From the NCBI RefSeq assembly GCF_030272615.1, contig NC_081408.1:605483673-605547672 (forward strand): a stretch of DNA of 64,000 bases. Reading direction: 5' to 3'. A program made the translations under genes and the position numbers. Below are positions 46,560 to 58,339 of this stretch, one piece after another. The notes beneath the pieces were generated by a model. The model saw only the letters and a list, made by a program, of their open reading frames with translations, had not been told where the DNA came from and made no database searches. The DNA comes from Cryptomeria japonica (Eukaryota > Streptophyta > Pinopsida > Cupressales > Cupressaceae). The stretch's first letter is position 1. Every line of letters begins with the position of its first letter.

Positions 46560-47805
46560 TTTGGTCCACTTCTACCTGTGAATATACTGCATCAAGTATG
46601 AACTGATTTTAATGGTAACAACTCTAAAGCTCTCAGCTTTCTACTAGATTGAATGTTTCTATTTTTTATGGCTCCTTACTGTTTTTCTCAAGGTTTCTCT
46701 TCATTGTACTGAGCTCTTCCTCCAAATTCCTCAATCTGAGACTTGTAGGTTCATAGTCTGACTTCAAATGTGCAGCTTGGTAAAAAAAATACATCTCTCT
46801 TCAAGATTATTCCTAATGGAAATACCCCCAATCCTCATCAGTTCTAGACCTAATAGCATCTGATAGAAAATTCCCTGAAAGGGTTGAAGTTCTCTGAAAA
46901 AAAGCCAATAAATCAATGTTATCAGTCCTCTCAATTTGCAATATATATCAGCTGGGCCAAATACCATGTTTGCACTTGCTGCAAGAACACTGCTTGGAGT
47001 ATTCGTCATAGAGGCATTAAGTCATTCTTAACAGTATCAATTCATTTCATGGAACAATTTTTGAACCTTGAGAAATTTGCAGACAGAAAGGCATTCCTTG
47101 TGTGAGAGTTGAGAATGTGCCTGCATGTGTGCAGAAAACTGGCATCAACTAAAGTATCCTTGGTAGATGGTTAATGTTGGAAAATATTGATTAGCAAAAA
47201 GCTCAGAATATAATTATAACAGATCCAAAATATCCCCAATCCAAAATTTCCCATGATTGGGGATATTTTGTTGTTAGATACTAAAGAGAAAATGCAGTCA
47301 ATGAAGCAAGTCTCAAGCAATTCTGAACTGAAATCCATATGAAAACCTAATGAAGGATGCCATTATAGGAGCATTTAGACTTAAAGAGGCTACTTGATGG
47401 ATTGCAAATCTTACTGTAAGGTATATGTGGACTGCTTTGGAGAGTAAATCATGATTAGACCATGCAGAAGGCGGCAAACCCTAATAAGTTCAAAGAATTT
47501 ACATAGATTTAATTTGTTGCCATTAGCAATCTACACAAGATATTTATTCCAGAGACTAGCCACAGTAAAACTGTGGGCTGCAAAAATTGTTACATTCCTC
47601 TGTAATGTCCCTGTCTAAATATTTAGGACAAATAACTTTAAGATTTGCAATAGTTTTGCAATACTTAAAACTAGATAATACAAATTTAAATTCCATTTCA
47701 AATGTTTGCACTCATTGATAATTTAGATTCAAACTGGGTTACAAATATAAAATAGAATGCAGAACCTTTCTTACATTCAATAGGACTTTAATACATCACA
47801 AAATG
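46560..47805. repeat. duplicated block (partner of 32340-34435)
   Basis: Colinear with the unit-1 block but without its internal duplication. It includes a damaged copy of the coiled-coil fragment on the minus strand at 46830-46570. It ends at about 47805 (catcacaaaatgctg), marking the right border of the segmental duplication. Confidence 0.85.
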
Positions 47806-47914
47806 CTGCTACAACAACTTTAACAAATTGTAGATATGACAAGGAACTCATACCAATAAGGTAGACAGAAAAGGGGAGTTTGAACATGCAGTTCCAAAAA
47901 GAGGATAGCGAAAA

Positions 47915-47985
47915 ATGTTGGGGAAAGGACTCAAACTCGGTACCATGTTTAAGGTATGCTTGCACCACCAACAACAATAGGATAT
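47915..47985 (-). other. possible tRNA-derived SINE head
   Basis: On the minus strand, ttggtggtgcaagc is followed about 25 bp later by ccgagtttgagtcctt. These resemble Pol III box A (weak) and box B (GGTTCGANTCC, one or two changes). No tail or target duplication was found. It could be chance. Confidence 0.25.
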
Positions 47986-47999
47986 AAGTACTCTAAGTA

Positions 48000-48369
48000 G
48001 AAGAGATGAGTAAAATATTAGAGATGCATAGGAATAAGTACTCTAGGTAGAAGAGATGAATAATGTATGTAGTTATTGAGGAAGTTATGAAAATGCAAAT
48101 TGAGTAAAAAGTATGAAAAATCAAATTGAGTCAAAAAGGTACGAAAAATCAAATTTAGGCAAAAAGGCATGCCAAGAAAAGGAGCTCTATAATATCAACA
48201 ATTGGCAAATAGTTAGAAGATTGGACATGCTTCAACACTTAGAGACTTTGGGGACCTTGGATAGACAAAATGGGGAATTGGAGGAAGAACATATACACAA
48301 AATCAAACAAAGGAAGACACAAAAAATAGGAAATTATTACAAAAACGGGACATTACAAGTTTGTCTTAC
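48000..48369. other. spacer with short direct repeats
   Basis: The words ataagtactctaggtagaag and gagatga occur twice about 50 bp apart, and tacgaaaaatcaaatt-type words occur twice near 48115-48150. A 91-codon frame at 48113-48388 is Lys/Glu-rich without a domain; its end may overlap the 3' region of the adjacent gypsy relic. Confidence 0.4.
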
Positions 48370-50610
48370 TCAATTTTTTTTTCCCTGAATCAATTTAAAG
48401 TTTGGATGCTCCAAAATCTGCAGCCCTTCCCAAGTTGCATCTTCAATAGGAAGGTTCTTCCACCAAATCAAATATATAGTGATGTTTTTACCTCTCAACT
48501 TCTCTTTCATAACCTCCACAATTGCATTATGAACTAGAATAAATTTGCCTTCTTGAATTAATGGAGGCAACTCAACTGATGGTGCAAAATGTTTTCCAAG
48601 TGCTCATTTGAGACAAGACATATGGAAAACATTAGGGATCTTACTTTATGCAGGCTGCTCCAACTTGTATGCAAATTCATGAACTACTTCAGAGTTTGTA
48701 AAGTTTGTAGAAACGAGGTTTGAGTTTATCTAGTCCACTTGTCTTCAAAGATGATTATTGGTAGGTTTGCAACCTTACAAACACCATTTCTATAATCTTG
48801 AATTTTCTCTCCATTATATGATGGTCTACCTACAACTTTTGTTGATTTCACACCTACTACGGATTATCCTTGAGTGATTTCAAGATGCCTTGGTCTTTCT
48901 TGATCATATCACCCACTCTTGGAACCCTATAGTCAATGAAAACAAGGTCAACAAAAGTTTGGGATCCATACTTGTATAAGGCCACGAAGGGTGTCATCCT
49001 ATTAAACATGTGGTAAGTAGTGTTATAACAATGCTCTCCCAAATGAAGCCATTTGATCCATGGCAATAGATGACCAACATATAACTTTTCAAATAAACTT
49101 CCACCCATTTGTTCACAATCCCAATTTGTTCATCCATTTGGGGGTGGTACTTAGTGTTTGGTCTGAGCTTGATTCTTACCAAATGAAAGAGCTCTTGCCA
49201 AAGCAGGATAAAAATATTGACTCTATCTATCACTCACAATATTCTTAGGTGGTCTATGAAGCCTAAGCACTCCCTTCAAGAATAGGTTAGCCACTTATGG
49301 TGTCTTAACATATGAAGAAATAGAAAAATAAGTGTGCATAGTTCATGAGCCTATCCATAACCACTTATATGCATTCCTTACCTTGGTTTTTAGGAATTTT
49401 AGTGATGAAATACATCGAACTACTTTCCCACTTTTTCTCTAGAATAGGTAAGGGTTACAAGAATCTTGTTGAGAATGTTCTCTTTATTTTATTTCACTAA
49501 AAAATTGTACATTCTCCAATGTGTCTTAGGATATCATCATTGAGTCATTTCCATATGAATCTCTCATTTATTTTCTTATATGTTTTGAAATATCCAAGTT
49601 GTCCTCCAAAGGGAGTATGGAGTATCATGAACAAATTTCAAAATATTTCCCTTCATTCTTGATTTATGCACTAAATAAATTTCTTCTTCTTTTTTTTAAT
49701 AGAGAATGGGTTAATTGAACACAGGAATCTCTCATCCAACATCTTCTCTTCCAAAACATTTGTCACAAACTCATTCTTAGCATATTATACTATGATTTTT
49801 ATTTTCTAATTAGCAAAAAAGTTAGCTATTGGTGACAACATTTTTCTTTCCTTTAACATAGTCAATGTCAAAACCAAATGCTTTAAATTCTTTTACCCAC
49901 TTTTGTTGATGCTCATTTAGATCCTTGTGGCTAAGAAAGTACTTCAAATTATTGTGATCTACTTTGACCACAAATCAAGTACCAACCAAGTAGTGTCTAA
50001 ACATGGTCAACACATGTATAATGTCCAATGTCTCCTTGTCAAAAATAGATAATTTCTTATTCCTTCCATGATTTTACAATTATTGATGCCTCCTTTAATC
50101 CTCTCTCCATATGCATCACACTCCAAGACAAATGAAAGGGGGAAAATCAAGAATAGATAGCATGAGGAAAAAACTCATTACCCTTTTCATTTTATAAAAA
50201 CTCATTACCCCTTTTCATTTTTAAAAAACTTCTGGTACTTCTTCACTCCAATTGAAATATCTCTTCTTTACATTAGATCAACTAAGGGGGCAACCAATTG
50301 AGATAATCCTTCAACAAACCCTTAATAGTAACTACAAAGGAAAATAATCCTTGTAGCAAAATTTGAGTCATTAGTGTAGGCCAAATTAAAATGTCTTTGA
50401 TCTTTTCCCATGTCCTCAGTATAAAATTTATGTAATCACAAACTCACACCTAGACTCTTTCAAAACAAGAGTTTGAGCCTCCAAAACCCATAACACCTCA
50501 TCAAGGTGCTTTAAGTTCTCATCCCAATCATTTTTGTAAATAAAAATTTCATTAAAGAAACCAAGGATATATTGCCTCAATTTTTTAATAAACACTTGGT
50601 GCATGCATAC
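48370..50610 (-). pseudogene. degenerate chromodomain Ty3/gypsy (chromovirus) pol, 5'-truncated
   Basis: Reading leftward on the minus strand: a reverse-transcriptase palm and finger relic near 50570-50470 (FFNEIFIYKNDWDENLKHL, where the YxDD motif has decayed). Next is an RNase H region near 50050-49870 (IFDKETLDIIHVL, VDHNNLKYFLSHKDLNEHQQ, FDIDYVKGK). Then the integrase C-terminal half at 49233-48857 (KLRPNTKYHPQMDEQ, WIKWLHLGEHCYNTTYHM, TPFVALYKYG). Last is a chromodomain at 48570-48370 (IYLIWWKNLPIEDATWEG, ILEHPNFKLI). The chromodomain places it among chromoviruses, known to bind heterochromatin marks. Many stops and frameshifts; gag, protease and both LTRs were not found. Clearly dead. 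Confidence 0.88.
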
Positions 50611-52700
50611 TAGAAGGTTGTGGGGATCATGTGGGGATCATGCATGGATCAAGACACTTCATGCTTATAGATATCTCTAAAGAAAACAACAATCTCATGC
50701 GTTGGTTCTTCAAGCTTAAGAAGTTTTACAAAGAAATCTAAACCTTGGTCGCTCTCCATAGGATATCACAAACTTGAGAGGTTTTGGGTAGCTATAGATA
50801 TCTCTCCTTACAAAGTTGTAGATATCTCCCAATATTCTAAAAGACCTGATAGAGCCTAGAAAACTCTTAAGGTATTTGAAAATATCTCCATGTGATATTA
50901 CTTTTTTTGTGGGTCATTAAAAATTTTAACAGATATATATGAGCTCTAAAACTTCTCCCTCTTCTTGAAATGTGCCATGCATAGAAAAACAAGTCATCTT
51001 CATGCCTTCATATCTCAACATGTCAACAAGATCAAAGATAAAACTCAAAATACCCCTATATCTAAACCCTTAACTCAACCCTAACTCAAACTCAAAAAAC
51101 ATGAGTTTTCAAAACAAGACTTCCCCAAAAAGGTGTACATGATATTAGAAGAAAAAAATTAGATGGTATAAAACTCAAAAGTATGACATGGAATATCAAA
51201 CCTTTTTAAACACCCTTATAAGACTATTTAAGTCCAAATGCTAAAATAAATCAACATTCTCTTGGGCTATATAACTGCTCTTTATCGACATTCTTTTTCT
51301 ATGTGATTTTTTGTTTGTTTCCCTTCATTCTTTTTTGTTTGATATTTTTGTTCTAAAGCAATTACTTTTGGAGACCATCTTTTTCTTTTCTTTTCATTTT
51401 TTCCCTTTTCTATTTTCATTGAGTTTGGTGTTTGAATATATTTTAGGATGTGACACACCTTTCAAGGTTGTTTGTGATGATGTCATGCTACCTCATTAGA
51501 TTGTTAAATCTTTTAATGATTCCATACTAATTTTGGCACGATTTTTTGGTTTCCTTGATCCCCAATCTCTAACATTTTGTACTAACTTTCTTTTCAGATC
51601 ACTTGGTTGGGCCTCCTTATTAGGCCTACCCCTTTTGAATATACATTGAATAGTCACTCTAATCCCCAATCTCTAACATTTTTTCTTCATTAATTATTTT
51701 TTGATATCTTGATAAAGCTTCCTTTATCAAGCCCCACCTACCCCTGCTTTGAGTATAATTAGGTATTATTCTTGACCCCTAATCCTTGATCTATATTATA
51801 TTATACACCTTTGGTGGGATTGAGTTGTTAGAATTTCCCTTTATGGTAGACCAATTAGGTAGATGGCATTTGGTATGATCGGACCTTGTTTCCTAATATG
51901 TTATATTCTATACCTTCAACAAGATTGGGTTGTCAAAGTTTTTCATGGTGGTTTATCATTTTGACCAAAATTTATGAAGTATGCTCAACCCCCAATCCTT
52001 GATATATTATACCCTATACCTTTTAGCAAGTTGAGGATGCCTAGATACTCTAGTTTTAATGATTGTAGGATAAGAGTTTTGAAGTCTTCCCAATCCCTGA
52101 AGCCTTGATGATGGTGTTCTCTTAAGAGGTATTTGGGCCTAACATATTTCTATACATAGACAAATCTATGCATTGTCATAGTTTTGGAGTTTCCTTTCTC
52201 CTAATATTTGGTTGAAAAAAATCCTTCTAGGGTCTCAAGCTTTGACATGCTTCATGTAATACTCTTTAGGATTTAGAGTTTCAAAGTTTTGTTATTTGTT
52301 TTCAATTATAATCCTTCCTAAAGTTCAATCTTGATGATTCTTCAATAAAAAATGTCATTTTAGGATTATAGATTTAGAGTTTCTTTATTTTGGTACCTAG
52401 GTAGCATCCCTTTTGAAGGCCAACCCCAACATACTCCAATTGAATATGCTTTGGAGTTTAAGTTTTCAAGTTCCACTATCGAGTATCCAATTAGTGAGCA
52501 TTCTTAATTCTGACTTAAACATGTTTCAAAGATACTAGTCATACACTATTTTCAAGTTAGACTTCCCAACCCCAAAGTACTCTTTGGAAGGCATCAAGGG
52601 TCTATGAAATTTGATACTCCTTGAGATGCTCATTCCTTAAAATTCTAGAATGGCTATATTTTTAGGTGCTTGAATATAATGATGTATAATAAAAAAAAAT
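50611..52700. other. spacer with diffuse repetition
   Basis: No gene. Some phrases recur, such as ccccaatctctaacatttt (about 51562 and 51663) and cccaatccttgatatat (51778 and 51988), suggesting an old decayed tandem structure. A near-duplicate of aaaaactcattaccccttttc lies just upstream, at 50170-50228. Confidence 0.35.
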
Positions 52701-52705
52701 TGAGA

Positions 52706-53510
52706 TGTTAGATTTTATTGTAAGTTAAGTTAATTAGAATTGGTAATGGATTTCTTATGTTATTGGATAGATTGATTATTAAACTTTTTTTTTATATGGA
52801 TAATAGGGCTACATGATTTGTTGGTCCTAATCATCTATTAGAAATAAAGTGCATTATATATTTATTCATCATCCAAGATTATGATATTTTTAACCTAATT
52901 ATTGGAAATTATTTCTTATGTCTAATCATCCTTAGACATTGCATTATTTCCCAAGTATGGATTTCAGAGGGCTTTAATTGCTTAATCTTTGTAAACTCAA
53001 ATTACTAGCTATGGATTAATCCTAGACTAACTTGTTAATTTGTAAAATATAAGTCACCTCTATAAAATGAGTATCACTCATTGTTAAGGGTTGTTAACAT
53101 TTGGGTGCCAATGAACTATTCAATTTTCAATGCGGGAATCCTATTGGAGATTATATTCTACTCATCTATTCAATAAAATGATCATGCATGCTATATTTGA
53201 ATGCTCTCAAGAATGGTGGTGATTTGTTTAATTTATTCTCTTTAAGAGTGAAGAGTGTGGTGAGATATATCTTAATGTGCTTGTAATAGAGTTATGTTTT
53301 GAATCAATACACAGACCATAATGGTTCAAATTCATTCAACTTGAAATATCTTTACATTCTGATTTCCATAAGATGCTTGCACTAATGTTGTGGATGATTG
53401 TGTGAATAATAGTAATTGTAATATCGGTTTATTTGATTTCATTAGATTGTTTAAAGATAAGAAATAAAGTTAACCTTATCATTGTCTATTCATTTTATTG
53501 TTCTTTCAAT
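52706..53510 (+). other. possible solo LTR remnant
   Basis: The stretch starts tgttagattttattg and contains a TATA-like ctctataaaatgag near 53058 and caataaaatg near 53171, a layout like a copia LTR. I did not find a matching second LTR, a primer site or target duplication, so this is only a suggestion. Confidence 0.25.
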
Positions 53511-54840
53511 TTTAGTTTATTTCTCTACACCTTAACCTTATTTTGATTTTGTTGTAGCTTGATAGCTTTAGAGTATATTTTAAATAGATTAGCTTAAGCC
53601 CTAGAGTATACTTATAATACATTAGTTTAATCTTTATGATATATTTAGAATAGATTAGGCTAGTATAGAATAGGCTAAATAGGTAGTTCTTCACCTTAGC
53701 TTCAAATATCTAATCTCTATCTAGAAAATTCTAACCATACATCTATAGATATATATTTTGATTTGATTCTACTAGTAAAGGCCCCTTTTTAAACAAAACA
53801 CATAGACTACTTAGTTGTTCCAACATGATAAAGACCTATCTAAAAAAGAACCTTTGAGAAACTGACTACGCAAGGATCTGTCAACTTTTCAAGAGAAGTA
53901 GAGTGTCTATTGCTCTACTTGAAGTTGGTTGTGATAGAACCACCATCAACAATATTTGATTCTCAATCAAATTATTGCAGTAAATTCAATGACCAAACCA
54001 AGTGATAAATATCAATTTATTTTCCAAAATAATGGTCAATCATTTACCCATTTCCACATGACTATAAAATTCAAACAAATTCCAAGGTTTCAACTCTTGC
54101 AAGTCTAGTTGCCTATTGAGTAGCATAGTTTGTGAAACTCAAAGAGATAACTCATTTGTAGAAAATATCTTTAACTGGATGTCTCCTTGGGCACTTATGA
54201 ATTTAAAAAAAAACATGCAAGTAATAAATGGCGATAGAATTATATCTTAGAGAGTTCATTTTCTATATTTTGTAGTATGATAGTAATGAGAACTCCATAA
54301 GTCTTGGAGCACTTTAATTCATTGAAAAATGATTTTTAATGGTATTTTTCTTAATACATGTGGATGCCTAGAGTTTGGAGAGGGATTATTAAGTGAGTTC
54401 AATTGTTAATATCCTATCTCTCTACTATTTTGATGTGTTATTTTCTTAGTTCAATATGAATTTATAACTCACAAATAAGACACTAGACCTAGAAACTTAT
54501 GACTCACCCTATAATTAAAATAAATGCATATTTCATCGACAGTTAAGGAGTATGTAGAAGTTTATATGTATTTCATGATTCAGTGATTCATCAATATATA
54601 TAATTATCCCAAAGTATTTTATCCTTGATGAGAATTATGTCTTGCATACCAACATCTTGTTGTTATTTGATGATGCCTTCATCATCTTGATAGAGGTTAT
54701 ATATGCAATAGGTTAGTCCTCAATCTAGAGATAAATCTTTGGCCCAATTGTACATTGAATATTAGTATTTTATTTTTAATTTTTTAATTTTAGGTTGTTA
54801 CTAATCCTATTCATGGTTCTTCTAGGAGAATACTAGGTGA
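53511..54840. other. AT-rich spacer
   Basis: No recognisable gene. A block at 53560-53690 repeats variants of ttagagtatatttaaaatag at about 35-bp spacing (53570, 53602, 53636), a small decayed minisatellite. Confidence 0.4.
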
Positions 54841-55135
54841 TTGTACGGATCTGTGTCACACTTTAGGCTAACAATGCCTATTCCGACTAGAAGCGTTCCA
54901 ACTAGAAGCATTTCGGTTGGAAGTGTTCCAGCCGGACCGATTTGGCCCCATTCGGTAGCCACGTTGCGCTCTCGTGGCAAGGGGTTTCCGACCGGAAACC
55001 CCTTGCCCTATATAGGTGCCGAAATCCGCCCAGGCCGCTCATTTTGCATTGAGCGGCTTGGAGTTAAGCAGGAGGGCACAAAAAGTCTCAGAGATTCGGT
55101 CGGAATGGTTTTGACAATACCTTCTTTTTTTTTAA
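54841..55135. other. GC-rich islet with two strong hairpins
   Basis: In contrast to its AT-rich surroundings this 300-bp stretch is GC-balanced. It holds iterated ttccractagaagc-like words (54880-54945). A perfect 14-bp inverted repeat, ggcaaggggtttcc / ggaaaccccttgcc, lies at 54976-54989 and 54994-55007 with a 4-base loop. It is followed at once by a TATA-like ctatata. A second hairpin with an 8-bp stem, gccgctca / tgagcggc, lies at 55034-55057. A 102-codon frame spans the islet. It could be part of an LTR, a small foldback element or a promoter; I cannot say which. Confidence 0.6.
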
Positions 55136-55156
55136 TGTATTTATTTTAACATATTA

Positions 55157-55159
<3 letters not shown>

Positions 55160-55187
<28 letters not shown>
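55160..55187. repeat. (TA)n microsatellite
   Basis: Fourteen alternating TA dinucleotides. Confidence 0.95.
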
Positions 55188-55283
55188 TAATCGTTTTTAA
55201 TAGAAAATTAGTTTTTTCTAAGTTTTTAATTTTTAATTTTTTTTGTATATATTGTATCATATTAGTTTAGAATATTAGAAAAT

Positions 55284-55620
55284 AAGTACACACATACATA
55301 TGTAAATACATAGACAAACATACACATACATACCTACATACATACATACAAACCTACATACATACGTACACATACATACATACACCTACATACACATACA
55401 TACAAGCCTACATACAAACCTACATACAAACATACACAAACATATATACCGACCTACATACATAGATATAAAATAATTATATGTACACCTTACGGCATAC
55501 ACATACATAAAAATACATACACATACATACCTATGTCTACATACATACATACATACATACACAAATACATACGTGAATATATACATAAATATACATAAAA
55601 TAATTATATACGCCTTAGGA
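55284..55620. repeat. (CATA)n-rich microsatellite region
   Basis: A run of catacata and cctacatacaaa words over about 330 bp, interrupted by short AT-rich segments. Open frames rich in Tyr, Val, Cys and Met on the minus strand come from this. Confidence 0.9.
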
Positions 55621-55749
55621 CATACATACACCTCAAGACATGCTATGAGGGGTCGTGTGTGGTCCTGAGGGGTCACACACATACCCCTCAGGACCAACCC
55701 CTTAGGACCACACACGACCCCTCATAGCATGTCCTGAGGTGTATGTATG
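55621..55749. repeat. long inverted repeat (46-bp arms)
   Basis: The arm at 55621-55666 (catacatacacctcaagaca...) is the reverse complement of 55704-55749 with one mismatch. Pairing can be extended by about seven bases with one more mismatch, leaving a spacer of about 23 bp. The arms contain the gaggggtc / gacccctc words of the neighbouring tandem array. Transcribed, it would form a long hairpin. Confidence 0.9.
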
Positions 55750-55784
55750 TGTATGTATACATCCTAAGGAGTATATAATTATTT

Positions 55785-57345
55785 TATATGACCCCTTAGG
55801 ACCACTAAAGGCCCCTTGCTACACATGTGCACCCCTTAGGACCTATTATGACCACATAACCAAATGGTTTCGCAAGGGGTCATATGTGGTCCTAAGGGGT
55901 CACATAGGACCACTTAAGGCCCCTTGCGACACATGTCCACCCCTTAGGACCTATTAGGACCAAATGTTGTCGCAAGGGGTCATATGTGGTCCTAAGGGGT
56001 CACGCATGTGTTAGAACACATGTGTGACCCCTTAGGACCACTTAAGGCCCCTTGCGACACATGTACACCCCATAGGACCTATTAGGACCACAAAAGACCA
56101 AATGTTGTCGCAAGGGGTCATATGTGGTCCTAAGGGTCACACATGTGTTCTAACACATGTGTGACCCCTTAGGACCACTTAAGGCCCCTTGCGACACATG
56201 TGCACCCCTTAGGACCTATTAGGACCACAAAAGACCAAATGTTGTCACAAGGGGTCATATGTGGTCCTAAGGGGTCACGCATGTGTTCTAACACATGCGT
56301 GACCCCTTAGGACCACTTAAGGCCCCTTGCGACACATGTGCACCCCTTAGGAGCTATTAGGACCACACAGGACCAAATGTTGTCACAAGGGGTCATATGT
56401 GGTCCTAAGGGGTCACGCATGTGTTCTAACACATACGTGACCCCTTAGGACAACTTAAGGCCCCTTGCGACACATGTGCACCCCTTAGGACCACATAGGA
56501 CCAAATGGTGTCGCAAGGGGTCATATGTGGTCCTAACAAATGTGTGACCCCTTAGGACCACTTAAGGCCCCTTGCGACACATGTGCACCCCTTAAGACCT
56601 ATTAGGACCACATAGGACCAAATGGTGTCGCAAGGGGTCATATGTGGTCCTAAGGGGTCATGCATGTGTTCTAACATATACGTGACCCCTTAGGACCACT
56701 TAAGGCCCCTTGTGACACATGTGCACCCCTTAGGACCTATTAGGACCACAAAAGACCAAATGTTGTCGCAAGGGGTCATATGTGGTCCTAAGGGGTCACA
56801 CATGCGTGACCCCTTAGGACCACTTAAGGCCCCTTGTGACACATGTGCACCCCTTAGGACCTATTAGGACCACATAGGACCAAATGGTGTTGCAAGGGGT
56901 CATATGTGGTCCTAAGGGGTCACGCATGTGTTCTAACACATGCGTGACCCCTTAGGACCACTTAAGGCCCCTTGCGACACATGTGCACCCCTTAGGACCT
57001 ATTAGGACCACATAGGACCAAATGGTGTTGCAAGGGGTCATATGTGGTCCTAAGGGGTCATGCATGTGTTCTAACACATGCGTGACCCCTTAGGACCACT
57101 TAAGGCCCCTTGCAACACATGTGCACCCCTTAGGACCTATTAGGACCACAAAAGACCAAATGTTGTCGCAAGGGGTCATATGTGGTCCTAAGGGGTCACA
57201 CATGTGTGACCCCTTAGGACCACTTAAGGCCCCTTACGACACATGTGCACCCCTTAGGACCTATTAGGACCACATAGGACCAAATGGTGTCGCAAGGGGT
57301 CATATGTGGTCCTAAGGGGTCCTATGTGGTCGCAAGGGGTGCACC
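55785..57345. repeat. 138-bp palindromic tandem array, about 11-12 copies
   Basis: The anchor cttaaggccccttg recurs at 55913, 56041, 56178, 56316, 56454, 56561, 56699, 56823, 56961, 57099 and 57223. The canonical period is 137-138 bp, with shortened units of 128, 124 and 107. Each full unit holds a near-perfect hairpin: ggtcctaaggggtcac, then (g/a)catgtgtt, a ct loop, and the reverse complement; at 56268-56315 and 56910-56960 the 25-bp stem is perfect. A second inverted pair, gtcgcaagggg / ccccttgcgac, brackets the rest. The shortened 124-bp units have lost the loop region of the hairpin. Confidence 0.95.
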
Positions 57346-57365
57346 CAAAGTACGACCTATTAGGA

Positions 57366-57888
<523 letters not shown>

Positions 57889-58044
57889 CTACATTATCCA
57901 CTGAACATCATTTCTGACGAGCCTGGATTATCATGTTTATCTACAACTTCGTGTACATGTGTATTTTCAAGTAGATTAGATTTAAATAATAATGAATGTT
58001 TAAATAATGTACATGTTCATGTTCATGTGTAATTTATATTGCAG

Positions 58045-58325
58045 GCGCAGGGGGCGATGTTTGAGGATTTGCACATTGCCACCGACCTTGTTCATCATGA
58101 GACACAGGTACATACATTATAACTTTAAATTAATTGAATCTTAAATATTTAAGTTCTATTTTTAAAGGGTTAGTTTGCAAGTTATGAATATATGAGTACA
58201 CATGTATATCTAACAAAATTTCAACATTGCAGGATGCATCACTATCACGCAGGTTGAGCTCCTCATCACATAGACATCCTAGAATCCTGCATGCACATGG
58301 TGGTGATGTTAGAGACTCTTCACAA
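58045..58325 (+). other. two orphan phase-0 mini-exons
   Basis: Exon-like blocks at 58045-58107 (63 nt; AQGAMFEDLHIATDLVHHET and a final Gln) and 58233-58325 (93 nt; DASLSRRLSSSSHRHPRI, then LHAHGGDVRD). They have clean attgcag acceptors and gtacat or gtatgt donors, and both are multiples of three in phase 0. The layout and Ser/His/Asp-rich content resemble the mini-exon series at 2445-3768, which is also near a GACCCC-type repeat. Sequence similarity is slight; the link is by architecture only. Confidence 0.4.
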
Positions 58326-58339
58326 GTATGTTTGTCTAC

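Noticed and set aside
55050-55090. gagttaagcaggagggc looked like part of a 5S rRNA or of a Cassandra element, whose LTR carries 5S sequence
   Set aside because: Only the gagttaagc word matches; the rest of the 5S internal control region is absent.
54841-55149. 102-codon frame through the GC-rich islet as a gene
   Set aside because: It spans two strong hairpins and iterated DNA words, with no protein motif; the DNA structure explains it better.
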